DNA of 21,106 nucleotides from an uncultured Pelagibacteraceae bacterium (GTDB lineage Bacteria; Pseudomonadota; Alphaproteobacteria; Pelagibacterales; Pelagibacteraceae). Below, piece by piece: positions 13,990 through 21,106 of this stretch. The number at the start of each line of letters is the position of its first letter. The first letter of the stretch is position 1. Under the pieces are notes generated by a model that was not told the DNA's origin, did no database searches, and was given only the letters and a program-made list of their open reading frames with translations. The DNA lies in contig CACCPR010000008.1 of assembly GCA_902548045.1 (NCBI GenBank), positions 1 to 21,106 on the forward strand, in the 5' to 3' direction. A program made the translations under genes and the position numbers.

Positions 13990-15770
13990 ATTCAATTTCA
14001 GTTACTGGTAAAAATTGGATTTTTAAAAAATTTAATCAGGAGAATATAATTTTTTTAAAAGATAATTTTTCTCTTGATGAAATTACTGCGAAACTACTTG
14101 TGCTAAGAAATGTAAAAAAAGAGAACATTAATAGTTTTCTAAAACCTTCAATCAAAAATTTTTTACCAAACCCTCACAACTTATTAGATATGGAAAAGTC
14201 TAATCTTAGAACTCTTAAAGCAATCAAAAATAATGAGAAAATTGGTATATTTGGTGATTATGATGTCGATGGTGCCTCATCAACAGCTTTATTGGGAAGA
14301 TATTTTAGTGAACTTAACTTAACATATGAAATTTACATTCCCGATAGAAGAACGGAAGGTTATGGCCCATCAATTAAAGGATTTAAAGAATTAATTGATA
14401 ATAATGTAAAAATTATTTTTACAGTTGATTGTGGAACTTTATCTTTTGAAGCTATAAATTTTGCAAAAAAAAAAAATATTGATGTAATTGTTTTGGACCA
14501 CCATCAATCAGAAATTACTTTGCCTAATGCGTTTTCTGTTGTTAACCCTAATAGACTTGACGACAAATCAGATCTTCAATATCTTTGTGCTTCAGGTGTT
14601 ACTTTCATGTTTTTAGTTTCCATGAATAGGCAATTGAGAAAAGTTAAATGGTTTCAAAATAATTCCATCGTAGAGCCAAATTTAATTAATTATCTGGATT
14701 TAGTGTCTTTAGGTACAGTGTGTGATGTGGTTCCATTAATAGGATTAAATAGAGCAATTGTTAAACAAGGCTTAAAGATATTAAAAGAAAAGAAAAATCT
14801 AGGTTTAAAAACATTACTTGATATATGTAAAGTAGAAACAAATCCTTCTATTTATCACTTGGGATATGTTTTAGGTCCTAGAATTAATGCGGGTGGTAGA
14901 GTAGGAAAGTGTTCTCATGGAGCTAATCTATTATTAAATTCAAATCCTAAAGAAGTATTTAAAATAGCTACTGAGTTAGATCAATTTAATAAAGAAAGGC
15001 AAAAAATAGAAAAAGAATTAATTGAAAAAATATTAAAAAAAAGTGAAATAAATTCTAGTGATCCGATAATAGTTATTCAGGGTAAAAATTATCACGAAGG
15101 TGTCATAGGAATCGTTGCATCAAAACTTAAAGAAAAGTATAACAAACCTAGCATAGTAATTTCACATGATGGTTTTAAAGGAAAAGCATCAGCTAGATCT
15201 ATTAACGGTTTTGACATCGGCTCAGTAATAATCTCAGCTGTACAAGAAAAAATTTTAATAAAAGGTGGGGGGCATAAAATGGCCGGTGGTTTTTTAATTG
15301 AAATGATAAATGTTGATAAATTTAAAAAATTTATTTTTAAAAGATTTAAAATATTAAATAATAATTCTTCTATTCAAAAAAAATTACTTTTAGATAGTAA
15401 AATTGCTGCCTCAGCAGTAAATTTAGATTTTTTTGAAAAAGTAAATATTTTGTCTCCATTTGGTTCTGGAAACCCTGAACCAAAATTTGTCATAGAAAAT
15501 CTAAAATCAGTTAATAGCAAAATTGTTGGTGATAAGCACATAAAGTCTGTCTTGGTAGGATTAGAAGGATCCACATTAAAAACCATTGCATTTAATGCAG
15601 TGGATAACGAGTTAGGTGCATATTTACTTAAAAAAAACAACGTGATATTTAACATTGCTGGCAAATTATCTTTAAATGAATGGAGAGGTCAAAAAAATGT
15701 AGAGTTTATTATTGATGACATTTCTGTTAATAAGAACAGCAATAACACGGTCCCATCGTCTATCGGTTAG
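13986..15770 (+). CDS. recJ: Single-stranded-DNA-specific exonuclease RecJ
   Basis: A 5'-3' single-strand DNA exonuclease in recombination and mismatch or base-excision repair. At 594 residues it is full length. The DHH-family catalytic motifs are present: G-D-Y-D-V-D-G-A at 90-97 (D91, D93, D95), and D171-H172-H173. G-P-R-I-N-A-G-G-R-V-G-K lies near 300, and the DHHA1 part shows K-G-G-G-H-K-M-A-G-G. The C-terminal OB fold holds S-P-F-G-S-G-N-P-E-P and F-N-A-V-D. The final seven codons (V-P-S-S-I-G and stop) run into the tRNA-Glu gene, so the stop TAG at 15768-15770 lies in the tRNA D-arm. The start overlaps glpX by 4 bp. Confidence 0.96.
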   Translation: MNSISVTGKNWIFKKFNQENIIFLKDNFSLDEITAKLLVLRNVKKENINSFLKPSIKNFLPNPHNLLDMEKSNLRTLKAIKNNEKIGIFGDYDVDGASSTALLGRYFSELNLTYEIYIPDRRTEGYGPSIKGFKELIDNNVKIIFTVDCGTLSFEAINFAKKKNIDVIVLDHHQSEITLPNAFSVVNPNRLDDKSDLQYLCASGVTFMFLVSMNRQLRKVKWFQNNSIVEPNLINYLDLVSLGTVCDVVPLIGLNRAIVKQGLKILKEKKNLGLKTLLDICKVETNPSIYHLGYVLGPRINAGGRVGKCSHGANLLLNSNPKEVFKIATELDQFNKERQKIEKELIEKILKKSEINSSDPIIVIQGKNYHEGVIGIVASKLKEKYNKPSIVISHDGFKGKASARSINGFDIGSVIISAVQEKILIKGGGHKMAGGFLIEMINVDKFKKFIFKRFKILNNNSSIQKKLLLDSKIAASAVNLDFFEKVNILSPFGSGNPEPKFVIENLKSVNSKIVGDKHIKSVLVGLEGSTLKTIAFNAVDNELGAYLLKKNNVIFNIAGKLSLNEWRGQKNVEFIIDDISVNKNSNNTVPSSIG

Positions 15771-15823
15771 GACAGTTGGTTTTCATCCAACAAAGAGGGG
15801 TTCGATTCCCCTTGGGACCGCCA
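15749..15823 (+). tRNA. tRNA-Glu (UUC)
   Basis: A complete 75-nt cloverleaf. The acceptor stem GGTCCCA pairs with TGGGACC over 7 bp. The D stem is GTCT/GGAC. The anticodon stem GTTGG/CCAAC encloses TTTTCAT, giving anticodon TTC (glutamate). The T arm AGGGG/CCCCT encloses TTCGATT. A discriminator G and an encoded CCA end the gene. Its first 22 bases overlap the 3' end of recJ in the same direction. I saw no clear separate promoter, so it may be cut from a recJ read-through transcript or use a promoter within recJ. Confidence 0.97.
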
Positions 15824-15843
15824 ACTTGAAAAGTAAGTTTTTT
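15824..15843 (+). terminator. Possible terminator after tRNA-Glu
   Basis: ACTT at 15824-15827 can pair with AAGT at 15831-15834 around a GAA loop. Six T residues follow at 15838-15843. An alternative 5-bp pairing of AACTT with AAGTT ends at the same T run. The stem is weak, so termination would be leaky. Confidence 0.35.
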
Positions 15844-15852
15844 ATATATAAT
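15826..15852 (+). promoter_or_regulatory. Candidate promoter of the aldehyde dehydrogenase gene
   Basis: A perfect TATAAT lies at 15847-15852, 16 bp before the ATG at 15869. TTGAAA at 15826-15831 gives a 15-bp spacer, shorter than ideal. The -35 would overlap the weak hairpin after the tRNA. Confidence 0.4.
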
Positions 15853-15868
15853 CTAGTTAAAATTAAAT

Positions 15869-17308
15869 ATGTACGAAAAATTTGGACAATTTATTAATGG
15901 TAAATGGCAAAAGTCATCAAGCGGAGAAACTTATGAAGTTATTAATCCCGCGACTGAAGAAATAATTGGTAATGCTTCAAAAGCTGATAAAGATGATATA
16001 AATTTATCTCTTAAGTCTGCTGAGAAAGGATTGGTGATTTGGAAAAATACTTCACCATGGGAAAGATCTAAAATAATTAGGAAAATATCAGATATTATAA
16101 AAAAAAAAACCGATGTTCTATCAAAATGGCTAACTCTAGAAACTGGCAAGCCTTTGGCTGAAGGAATTAATGAAGCAAAAGGTGCTGCGGATATTTTTGA
16201 ATGGAGCGCTGAGGAGTCCAAAAGAATTTATGGTGAAACTTTACAAGGAAGACTGCCCAACACAAGAATACATGTTTATTATCAGCCAGTAGGAGTGGTA
16301 GCTGCTCTTGTTCCTTGGAATTTTCCAATTACTTTAGCTTCAAGAAAAATTTCAACTGCTCTCTCCGCTGGATGCTCAGTTATAGTAAAACCAGACATAA
16401 TAACTCCTGGATCTGTCATGGAGTTAGTTAATATTTGTAACGAAGCTGGTGTACCACCAGGTGTGGTAAATTTATTATCAGGAGAACCTTCTTATATTTC
16501 TGATAAATTATTATCCTCTGAAATTATCAAAAAAGTTTCAATAACTGGTTCAACAAGAGTTGGTAAACTTATTCTTAAAAAGGCTGCTGAAAAAGTACAG
16601 AGAGTTACAATGGAACTAAGCGGGCATTCTCCTTTTATAGTATTTGACGATGTTGATTTACATAAAGTTACTGATATGGCGATATCTGCAAAATTTAGAA
16701 ACAATGGACAGGTTTGTATTTCACCAAGTCGATTTTATATACATGAAAGTAAAAAAAAAGAATTTACTAATATGTTGGTAGAGAAAACAAAAAAATTGAA
16801 AATAGGTAATGGAATGAGTAAAGATACTATTTTGGGTCCCCTGACAACTAAAAAAAGATTAGAAGAAGTTGAGTCTTTGGTTGAAACTACAAAGAAAGAA
16901 GGGGCCAAAATTTTGTGTGGTGGAAAAAAACCAGCTGGTTTTAATAAAGGATATTTTTACGAGCCAACAATTTTTGATAATATAGAAGATAATTTTACAA
17001 TTATGAAGGAAGAACCTTTTGGGCCTTTAGTTCCAATATTATCATTTAAAGACTTTGATGAAGTTGTTGAAAGAGCGAATAATAATGATTTAGGTTTAGC
17101 CAGTTATGTTTACACTAACAATTTAGAAAGAGCACACAAAGCGTCCGAATTAATGGAAACAGGAACCGTAGCTGTTAATACACCTGTAGTAGCGCTACCT
17201 GAGGCTCCATTTGGTGGAATTAAACAAACTGGTTATGGAAGAGAAGGCGGATCTATGGCCATTAAAGATTATTTAAACATAAAATATACTCATTTAGGAA
17301 TTAGCTGA
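15869..17308 (+). CDS. NAD(P)-dependent aldehyde dehydrogenase (succinate-semialdehyde dehydrogenase-like)
   Basis: Oxidises an aldehyde to an acid. The 479 residues span the whole ALDH fold. Catalytic residues are E249 in M-E-L-S-G-H-S and C283 in N-G-Q-V-C-I-S; the oxyanion asparagine is in V-P-W-N-F-P. The G-S-T-R-V-G nucleotide loop, E-P-F-G-P-L and F-G-G-I-K-Q-T-G-Y-G-R-E-G-G are also clear. The overall pattern is closest to GabD-type enzymes, but substrate cannot be fixed from sequence. The cofactor loop reads K174-P-D-I: the glutamate that binds NAD ribose in many ALDHs is isoleucine 177, which may favour NADP. It seems to be its own unit after the tRNA, and the next gene starts 5 bp later. 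Confidence 0.92.
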   Translation: MYEKFGQFINGKWQKSSSGETYEVINPATEEIIGNASKADKDDINLSLKSAEKGLVIWKNTSPWERSKIIRKISDIIKKKTDVLSKWLTLETGKPLAEGINEAKGAADIFEWSAEESKRIYGETLQGRLPNTRIHVYYQPVGVVAALVPWNFPITLASRKISTALSAGCSVIVKPDIITPGSVMELVNICNEAGVPPGVVNLLSGEPSYISDKLLSSEIIKKVSITGSTRVGKLILKKAAEKVQRVTMELSGHSPFIVFDDVDLHKVTDMAISAKFRNNGQVCISPSRFYIHESKKKEFTNMLVEKTKKLKIGNGMSKDTILGPLTTKKRLEEVESLVETTKKEGAKILCGGKKPAGFNKGYFYEPTIFDNIEDNFTIMKEEPFGPLVPILSFKDFDEVVERANNNDLGLASYVYTNNLERAHKASELMETGTVAVNTPVVALPEAPFGGIKQTGYGREGGSMAIKDYLNIKYTHLGIS

Positions 17309-17313
17309 GATTA

Positions 17314-17562
17314 ATGAGCTATTACGTATATATGCTCAAATCTATAGGTTCTAGAGAAGTTACATATGTTGGATACACTAAAAATTTATCAAAAAGATTA
17401 AAGCTTCACAATCTAGGAAAAGGAGCAAAATTTACAAGAGGTAGACAATGGAAGCTTATATATAAGGAGCTTTTTAAGTCAAAAAATAAAGCAATTTCTA
17501 GAGAATATTATATAAAGAAGAATAGAGCTTTAAGAAATATAATTAAAGAAAAAAATAAATGA
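17314..17562 (+). CDS. GIY-YIG domain protein (UPF0213-like small nuclease)
   Basis: An 82-residue stand-alone GIY-YIG domain. The first motif appears as Y-V-Y-M-L (residues 4-8) and the second as Y-V-G-Y-T (18-22). R-L-K-L-H-N follows, where the family has its conserved arginine and histidine, then A-K-F-T-R-G-R and A-I-S-R-E-Y-Y-I-K-K, which supplies the metal-binding glutamate. These features match the UPF0213/YhbQ group of predicted nucleases, whose biological role is poorly known. It follows the aldehyde dehydrogenase by 5 bp and overlaps the glycosyltransferase by 4 bp (ATGA), so it is probably transcribed with both. Confidence 0.9.
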   Translation: MSYYVYMLKSIGSREVTYVGYTKNLSKRLKLHNLGKGAKFTRGRQWKLIYKELFKSKNKAISREYYIKKNRALRNIIKEKNK

Positions 17563-19691
17563 AAATTTCAATTCTTCTACCATATAAGGAAAATTTTTCA
17601 CCTACATACCCTGGAGCAGTTTCATTATTCGTTTATGAAACAAGTAAAGAAAGTTTTTATAAAAAAAATATAAGGGTATATGGCAGTACTGATTTGAAAA
17701 AAAAATTCCCAATAAAATATACAAATATTATTTTAAAAAATACTCTTCTGTCTAGTCAAACAAACAATTATGTAAAGAAATTTATTAATATTGAAAAAAA
17801 AAATAAATCGTCAATAATTGAAATTCATAATCGTCCTAGTTACGTGAAGATTATTTCTTCAAAATTGAAAAAAAGAATAATATCTTTATATTTTCATAAT
17901 GATCCTCTTTCTATGGATGGATCTAAATCTATTCAGGATAGAAAAAATTTATTAAAGATATGTTACAAAATTATTTTTAACAGTAATTGGTCAAAAAAAC
18001 GTTTTTTGGAGGGTTTAGAAAATAAATTCGTAAATAGCAATAAGCTGGTAGTTTTCTATCAATCTGCTAATAAAGGATCTTATAATTTAATAAATAACAA
18101 AAAAAAATGGATAACTTTTGTAGGTAAACTTAATAGAGCTAAAGGTTATGACATTTTTTCAAAATCTATTATAAAAATTTTAAACAAACATCCTGATTGG
18201 AAAGCAAAGGTTATTGGAGACGAAAAGAGAGAAAAAATACACCTAAATCACAAAAATGCAGATATTCTTGGATTCCAAAAACATGATAAAGTTATAGATA
18301 TATTTAAAAAATCAAGTATAGCTGTAGCTTGCTCTAGATGGGAAGAACCTTTTGGTAGAACAAGTCTTGAGGCTTCTGCAAATGGTTGTGCTGTAATTAT
18401 AACAAATAAAGGTGGTTTGCCTGAAACAGTTACTAATGCTAAAATTTTAAAAAGTTTAAATGTAAAAAATTTAACGAACAGTATTTCGCTTTTAATAAAT
18501 AAAAAAACAATTAGAAAAAATCTACAAAAGTTATCGATAAAAAATTTTAATTTAACACACAAATTTGTCACAAAAAATATTGATGATTATAGATCTGAAA
18601 AGTTGATTAAAATAAATATTTTTAACACAAAAAAATCTCATAATAACCTAAGAATTTTACATATTACTAATTTTAATGAAAGATTAGATGGTAGACTTTT
18701 TTTTAATACAGGAAGAAGAATTAACAATGGTTTTATTCGTTTAGGTCATAGTGTTTTAGGTTTTAGTGATAGAGATATTCAAAAATATTATAAAACTTTT
18801 CAAGATATAAAAGGAGCTAAAACTTTAAATGATAAACTTAAGAAAACTTGTTATAATTATAAACCAGATGTAATTATAATGGGTCATGCAGACTTAATTT
18901 CTTCAGCTCAAATTGAAGAACTAAAAAATGATTACCCAAATGTGAAAATAGGACAATGGTTTTTAGATCCTTTGAATAAAAAAGGACCAGACTTTGAAAG
19001 AAATAAGGAAAGAATAACAAATAAATTAAATGTAGTTGATGCAACTTTTCTAACCACTTGTCCATCAGCTTTGAATTTTCTACCTAAAAATAATAATACT
19101 CATTTTATTCCAAATCCTTGCGATAAATCATTTGAAATTTTAAACAACTATTCAAAACACTGTAATGTTGATGTTTTTTTTGCACTAAGTCATGGTGTAC
19201 ATAGAGGAGTGTTAAAAGTTGGAAAAACTGATGATAGAGTAAAGTTTGTTAATAATTTAATAAATATTACTCCAGATGTAAAATTTGACATATATGGTTT
19301 AAATAATATTCAGCCTATTTGGGCAGATCATTATTTTAAGACAATATCCAATGCGAAAATGGGCTTAAACCTTAGTAGAGGAGAGGCTATAAAATATTAT
19401 AGCAGTGATAGAATTACTCAGATAATAGGAAATGGACTTGTGTGTTTAATTGACGAGAAAACACAATATAGAGATTTTTTTAATAATAATGAAATGGTTT
19501 TTTATAATAATACAAATGATTTATCAGAAAAAATTCTCAAAATCTCTAATGATGAAAAACTAAGAAAATCGATAGCAAGGAAAGGTAAAGAAAAATATAT
19601 GAAATATTTCAATTCAGATTTAGTTGCTGAATTCATAATAGAGAAAACTTTAGGTTTATCAAAGAAAAAAAATTATTTTTGGGATAAATAA
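17559..19691 (+). CDS. Two-domain glycosyltransferase (GT4-type plus CgeB-like second domain)
   Basis: A 710-residue cytoplasmic protein, probably making a surface glycan. Residues 1 to about 345 form a GT-B glycosyltransferase of the GT4 type. The nucleotide-sugar site contains F-V-G-K-L-N-R-A-K-G-Y-D and the E-x7-E motif E263-P-F-G-R-T-S-L-E271, followed by G-C-A-V-I and G-G-L-P-E-T. A linker of about 18 residues leads to a second domain from about 362 (L-R-I-L-H-I-T-N-F) to 700. It has G-Q-W-F-L-D-P-L, F-I-P-N-P-C-D, D-I-Y-G-L and G-L-N-L-S-R-G, resembling the CgeB/Glyco_trans_1_2 class. Two domains may add consecutive sugars. The acceptor and sugars are unknown. The start is the ATGA overlap with the GIY-YIG gene. 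Confidence 0.87.
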   Translation: MKISILLPYKENFSPTYPGAVSLFVYETSKESFYKKNIRVYGSTDLKKKFPIKYTNIILKNTLLSSQTNNYVKKFINIEKKNKSSIIEIHNRPSYVKIISSKLKKRIISLYFHNDPLSMDGSKSIQDRKNLLKICYKIIFNSNWSKKRFLEGLENKFVNSNKLVVFYQSANKGSYNLINNKKKWITFVGKLNRAKGYDIFSKSIIKILNKHPDWKAKVIGDEKREKIHLNHKNADILGFQKHDKVIDIFKKSSIAVACSRWEEPFGRTSLEASANGCAVIITNKGGLPETVTNAKILKSLNVKNLTNSISLLINKKTIRKNLQKLSIKNFNLTHKFVTKNIDDYRSEKLIKINIFNTKKSHNNLRILHITNFNERLDGRLFFNTGRRINNGFIRLGHSVLGFSDRDIQKYYKTFQDIKGAKTLNDKLKKTCYNYKPDVIIMGHADLISSAQIEELKNDYPNVKIGQWFLDPLNKKGPDFERNKERITNKLNVVDATFLTTCPSALNFLPKNNNTHFIPNPCDKSFEILNNYSKHCNVDVFFALSHGVHRGVLKVGKTDDRVKFVNNLINITPDVKFDIYGLNNIQPIWADHYFKTISNAKMGLNLSRGEAIKYYSSDRITQIIGNGLVCLIDEKTQYRDFFNNNEMVFYNNTNDLSEKILKISNDEKLRKSIARKGKEKYMKYFNSDLVAEFIIEKTLGLSKKKNYFWDK

Positions 19692-19710
19692 ATACAAATT
19701 ATTTTTTAAT

Positions 19711-20739
19711 ATGAATTATCTTATATTTCGAGCAGATAGAATAGGAGATTTTTTAATTATTTTGAGTTTAATTAATTCGATTAAGAGAAATAAACCAAAT
19801 GCTAAAATCAACTTAGTTTGTTCAAAGCACAACATAGATTTTGTTAAGAAAATTTCAATCGTAAATAAAGTTTTTATACTCGATAGAAAAAGTTTTATTA
19901 GTAAATTAAAATTAATTACGCAATTGAGGAAATTTTCGTACGAATCAATTATAACGTCGGATAAAAAAAATACTTCAATCTTAATAAGTTTATTTCTTAA
20001 TTCAAAAAAAAAGATTTTTAGTGTATCAAAATATTTTCATTATAAAATATTAAAAATATTTTTTAAAAATGTTTTTTTAGATAATGACAATATAAATAAA
20101 AATATAAGTGAAATTTTAAAAGAGAAAAGTCAATGTTTGGACTGTCGATTAGATTCAAAAGACCAATTTTTTTTTAAAGAAAACTATTTTAAAGAATATT
20201 ATAATCATCATAAAATTTTAGATTTAGATAATTTAAATTACTCTATATTTCATTATGATGAAAAATGGGAAAATTTAAAATATCAAAAGGTATTTAGAAA
20301 AGCAGACTCATTAACCAATATTATTCCTAATACAATAGAATTTAAGAATTTATTGAATCAACTTTCAAATAAACTTGAAGAAACTATTATTGTAACTACA
20401 GGAAAGATAGAAACTGAAAATATAAACTACATTAAGCAAGTTTCTAATAAAATAAGCGATAATATTTATGAAATTGAGCTTAACAAAAATAAAGCATATT
20501 TAATTACGAACGAAAGCTTTTACTCTATATCTCATTTAATCTCTAAAAGTAAAAAATTTATTGCTTGTCATGGGGCTTTCACTCATATTGCAGCTAATTA
20601 TAATATTAAAATAATTGATATAATTGAAGCGAATAAAGTAAGGCACTATAGAAGAATTACAAACCACATGAACAACTATAATTATATATTTAGAGATAAG
20701 TTTTCATTATTATCAAAAGAAATATTTAAAATTTTATGA
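19711..20739 (+). CDS. Glycosyltransferase family 9 (heptosyltransferase-like) protein
   Basis: A 342-residue GT-B protein related to LPS heptosyltransferases. The N-terminus has R-A-D-R-I-G-D-F-L-I, the family's R-x-D-x-x-G-D motif, then N-A-K-I-N-L-V-C-S. Near the C-terminus F-I-A-C-H-G-A-F-T-H-I-A-A matches the D-T-G-P-x-H-x-A-A sugar-nucleotide site, although D-T-G-P is changed to C-H-G-A. The middle is unusually asparagine- and lysine-rich and hard to align. It begins 19 bp after the two-domain glycosyltransferase and overlaps the following methyltransferase by 4 bp (ATGA), so the three form one unit. The donor sugar cannot be named. Confidence 0.82.
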   Translation: MNYLIFRADRIGDFLIILSLINSIKRNKPNAKINLVCSKHNIDFVKKISIVNKVFILDRKSFISKLKLITQLRKFSYESIITSDKKNTSILISLFLNSKKKIFSVSKYFHYKILKIFFKNVFLDNDNINKNISEILKEKSQCLDCRLDSKDQFFFKENYFKEYYNHHKILDLDNLNYSIFHYDEKWENLKYQKVFRKADSLTNIIPNTIEFKNLLNQLSNKLEETIIVTTGKIETENINYIKQVSNKISDNIYEIELNKNKAYLITNESFYSISHLISKSKKFIACHGAFTHIAANYNIKIIDIIEANKVRHYRRITNHMNNYNYIFRDKFSLLSKEIFKIL

Positions 20740-21106
20740 AATTTATCGAAAAATATAATAATAAAAAAAATACTAGATTTAAACTATTCAAAAAAACATT
20801 AGAGATTGCGCTAAATCGAAATTTTAAAACTATTGTTGAAACTGGTACATCCCGTGGAAAAGAAAAATTTTTTTTTTTTAAAAAGTACAATTGGAAAGAT
20901 GGAATGAGCACTTTAATGTTTTCAGAATTTGCTCATATGGTAGAAGGGGAGTTGCATAGCTGTGATATTTCGGTAAAAAATATCAATAATGCAAAAGATT
21001 TTACCAAGAAATATGTAAAAAGCGTTAACTTTTATATCGAAGACAGTGTTAAATTTCTTAAAGAGTTTCATAAAAAGATTGATCTTTTATATCTAGACTC
21101 TTACGA
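20736..21106 (+). CDS. Class I SAM-dependent methyltransferase, cut by window end
   Basis: The first 123 codons are present with no stop before the window ends. Motif I is seen as I-V-E-T-G-T-S-R-G, followed by G-M-S-T-L-M-F-S-E-F. The acidic end of the next strand is in L-H-S-C-D-I-S, and L-L-Y-L-D-S-Y matches the catalytic-side strand. The pattern is that of the Methyltransf_24 group, which includes many polysaccharide and small-molecule O-methyltransferases. The start is fixed by the ATGA overlap with the family-9 glycosyltransferase gene, which suggests a glycan-modifying role. A run of 12 T (20868-20879) encodes four phenylalanines just after motif I. Confidence 0.8.
   Translation, partial: MKFIEKYNNKKNTRFKLFKKTLEIALNRNFKTIVETGTSRGKEKFFFFKKYNWKDGMSTLMFSEFAHMVEGELHSCDISVKNINNAKDFTKKYVKSVNFYIEDSVKFLKEFHKKIDLLYLDSY

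Noticed and set aside
15712..15897. A 61-codon open frame spanning the recJ end, the tRNA and the start of the aldehyde dehydrogenase
   Set aside because: It crosses the whole tRNA gene in a different frame from both neighbours and resembles no protein; chance.
20868..20879. A 12-T homopolymer in the methyltransferase gene, a possible phase-variation switch
   Set aside because: Equally long A runs occur in housekeeping genes here (12 A at 14465-14476 in recJ, 11 A in the aldehyde dehydrogenase), so length alone is not evidence in this base composition.
1..21106. CRISPR arrays, insertion sequences, integrases, toxin-antitoxin or restriction genes
   Set aside because: No regularly spaced repeats, transposase or integrase motifs were seen. 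The GIY-YIG protein is a small stand-alone UPF0213-type domain with no defence partners.

Overview
The window is a very AT-rich, tightly packed stretch of bacterial chromosome. Gene order and protein sequences point to an alphaproteobacterium of the SAR11 / Pelagibacterales type. Indicators are the many ATGA, TAATG and TGATG gene junctions, spacers of 0-76 bp, lysine/asparagine/isoleucine-rich proteins, and alphaproteobacterial neighbourhoods: ribD-ribE-ribBA-ribH-nusB, hom-glpX-recJ, and the ubiquinol-cytochrome c chaperone beside bamE. The lineage is inferred from composition and synteny; no 16S rRNA gene is present.

Layout. (1) 1-2656, + strand: the end of ribD, then ribE, ribBA, ribH and nusB, a riboflavin operon with a transcription factor at its tail. 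(2) 2733-4835: hppA, a potassium-independent proton-pumping pyrophosphatase. Its stop directly abuts the stop of a convergent bamE-like lipoprotein gene (4836-5300). (3) 5277-7828, + strand: bc1-complex chaperone, rpmF, plsX, an IHF/HU-family gene, a MerR-type regulator and rpmG, mostly overlapping. They end directly against a convergent chorismate mutase gene. (4) 8159-10122: ctaA (heme A synthase), then rplM-rpsI. (5) 10167-15823: argC, a lineage-type lipoprotein of unknown function, hom, glpX, recJ and a tRNA-Glu(UUC) gene. The recJ stop codon lies inside the tRNA. (6) 15869-17562: an aldehyde dehydrogenase and a small GIY-YIG protein. (7) 17559-21106: a surface-polysaccharide block with a two-domain glycosyltransferase, a family-9 (heptosyltransferase-like) glycosyltransferase and a methyltransferase cut by the window end.

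Most genes are core metabolism: flavin synthesis, pyrophosphate-driven proton pumping, phospholipid initiation, ribosomal proteins, cytochrome oxidase heme, arginine and threonine/methionine precursors, gluconeogenesis and DNA repair. The last 3.5 kb is probably the start of a variable cell-envelope region. I saw no CRISPR array, insertion sequence, integrase or phage gene, and no stretch over 300 bp lacks a gene.

Points worth a second look are the recJ/tRNA overlap, the degenerate GTP cyclohydrolase II half of RibBA, the His-to-Asn change at the usual catalytic position of lumazine synthase, the lipoprotein with two paired-cysteine motifs, a shared upstream element in front of hppA and rplM, signs of near-leaderless transcripts, and antisense-overlapping gene starts. 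No clearly new defence or mobile system is visible.
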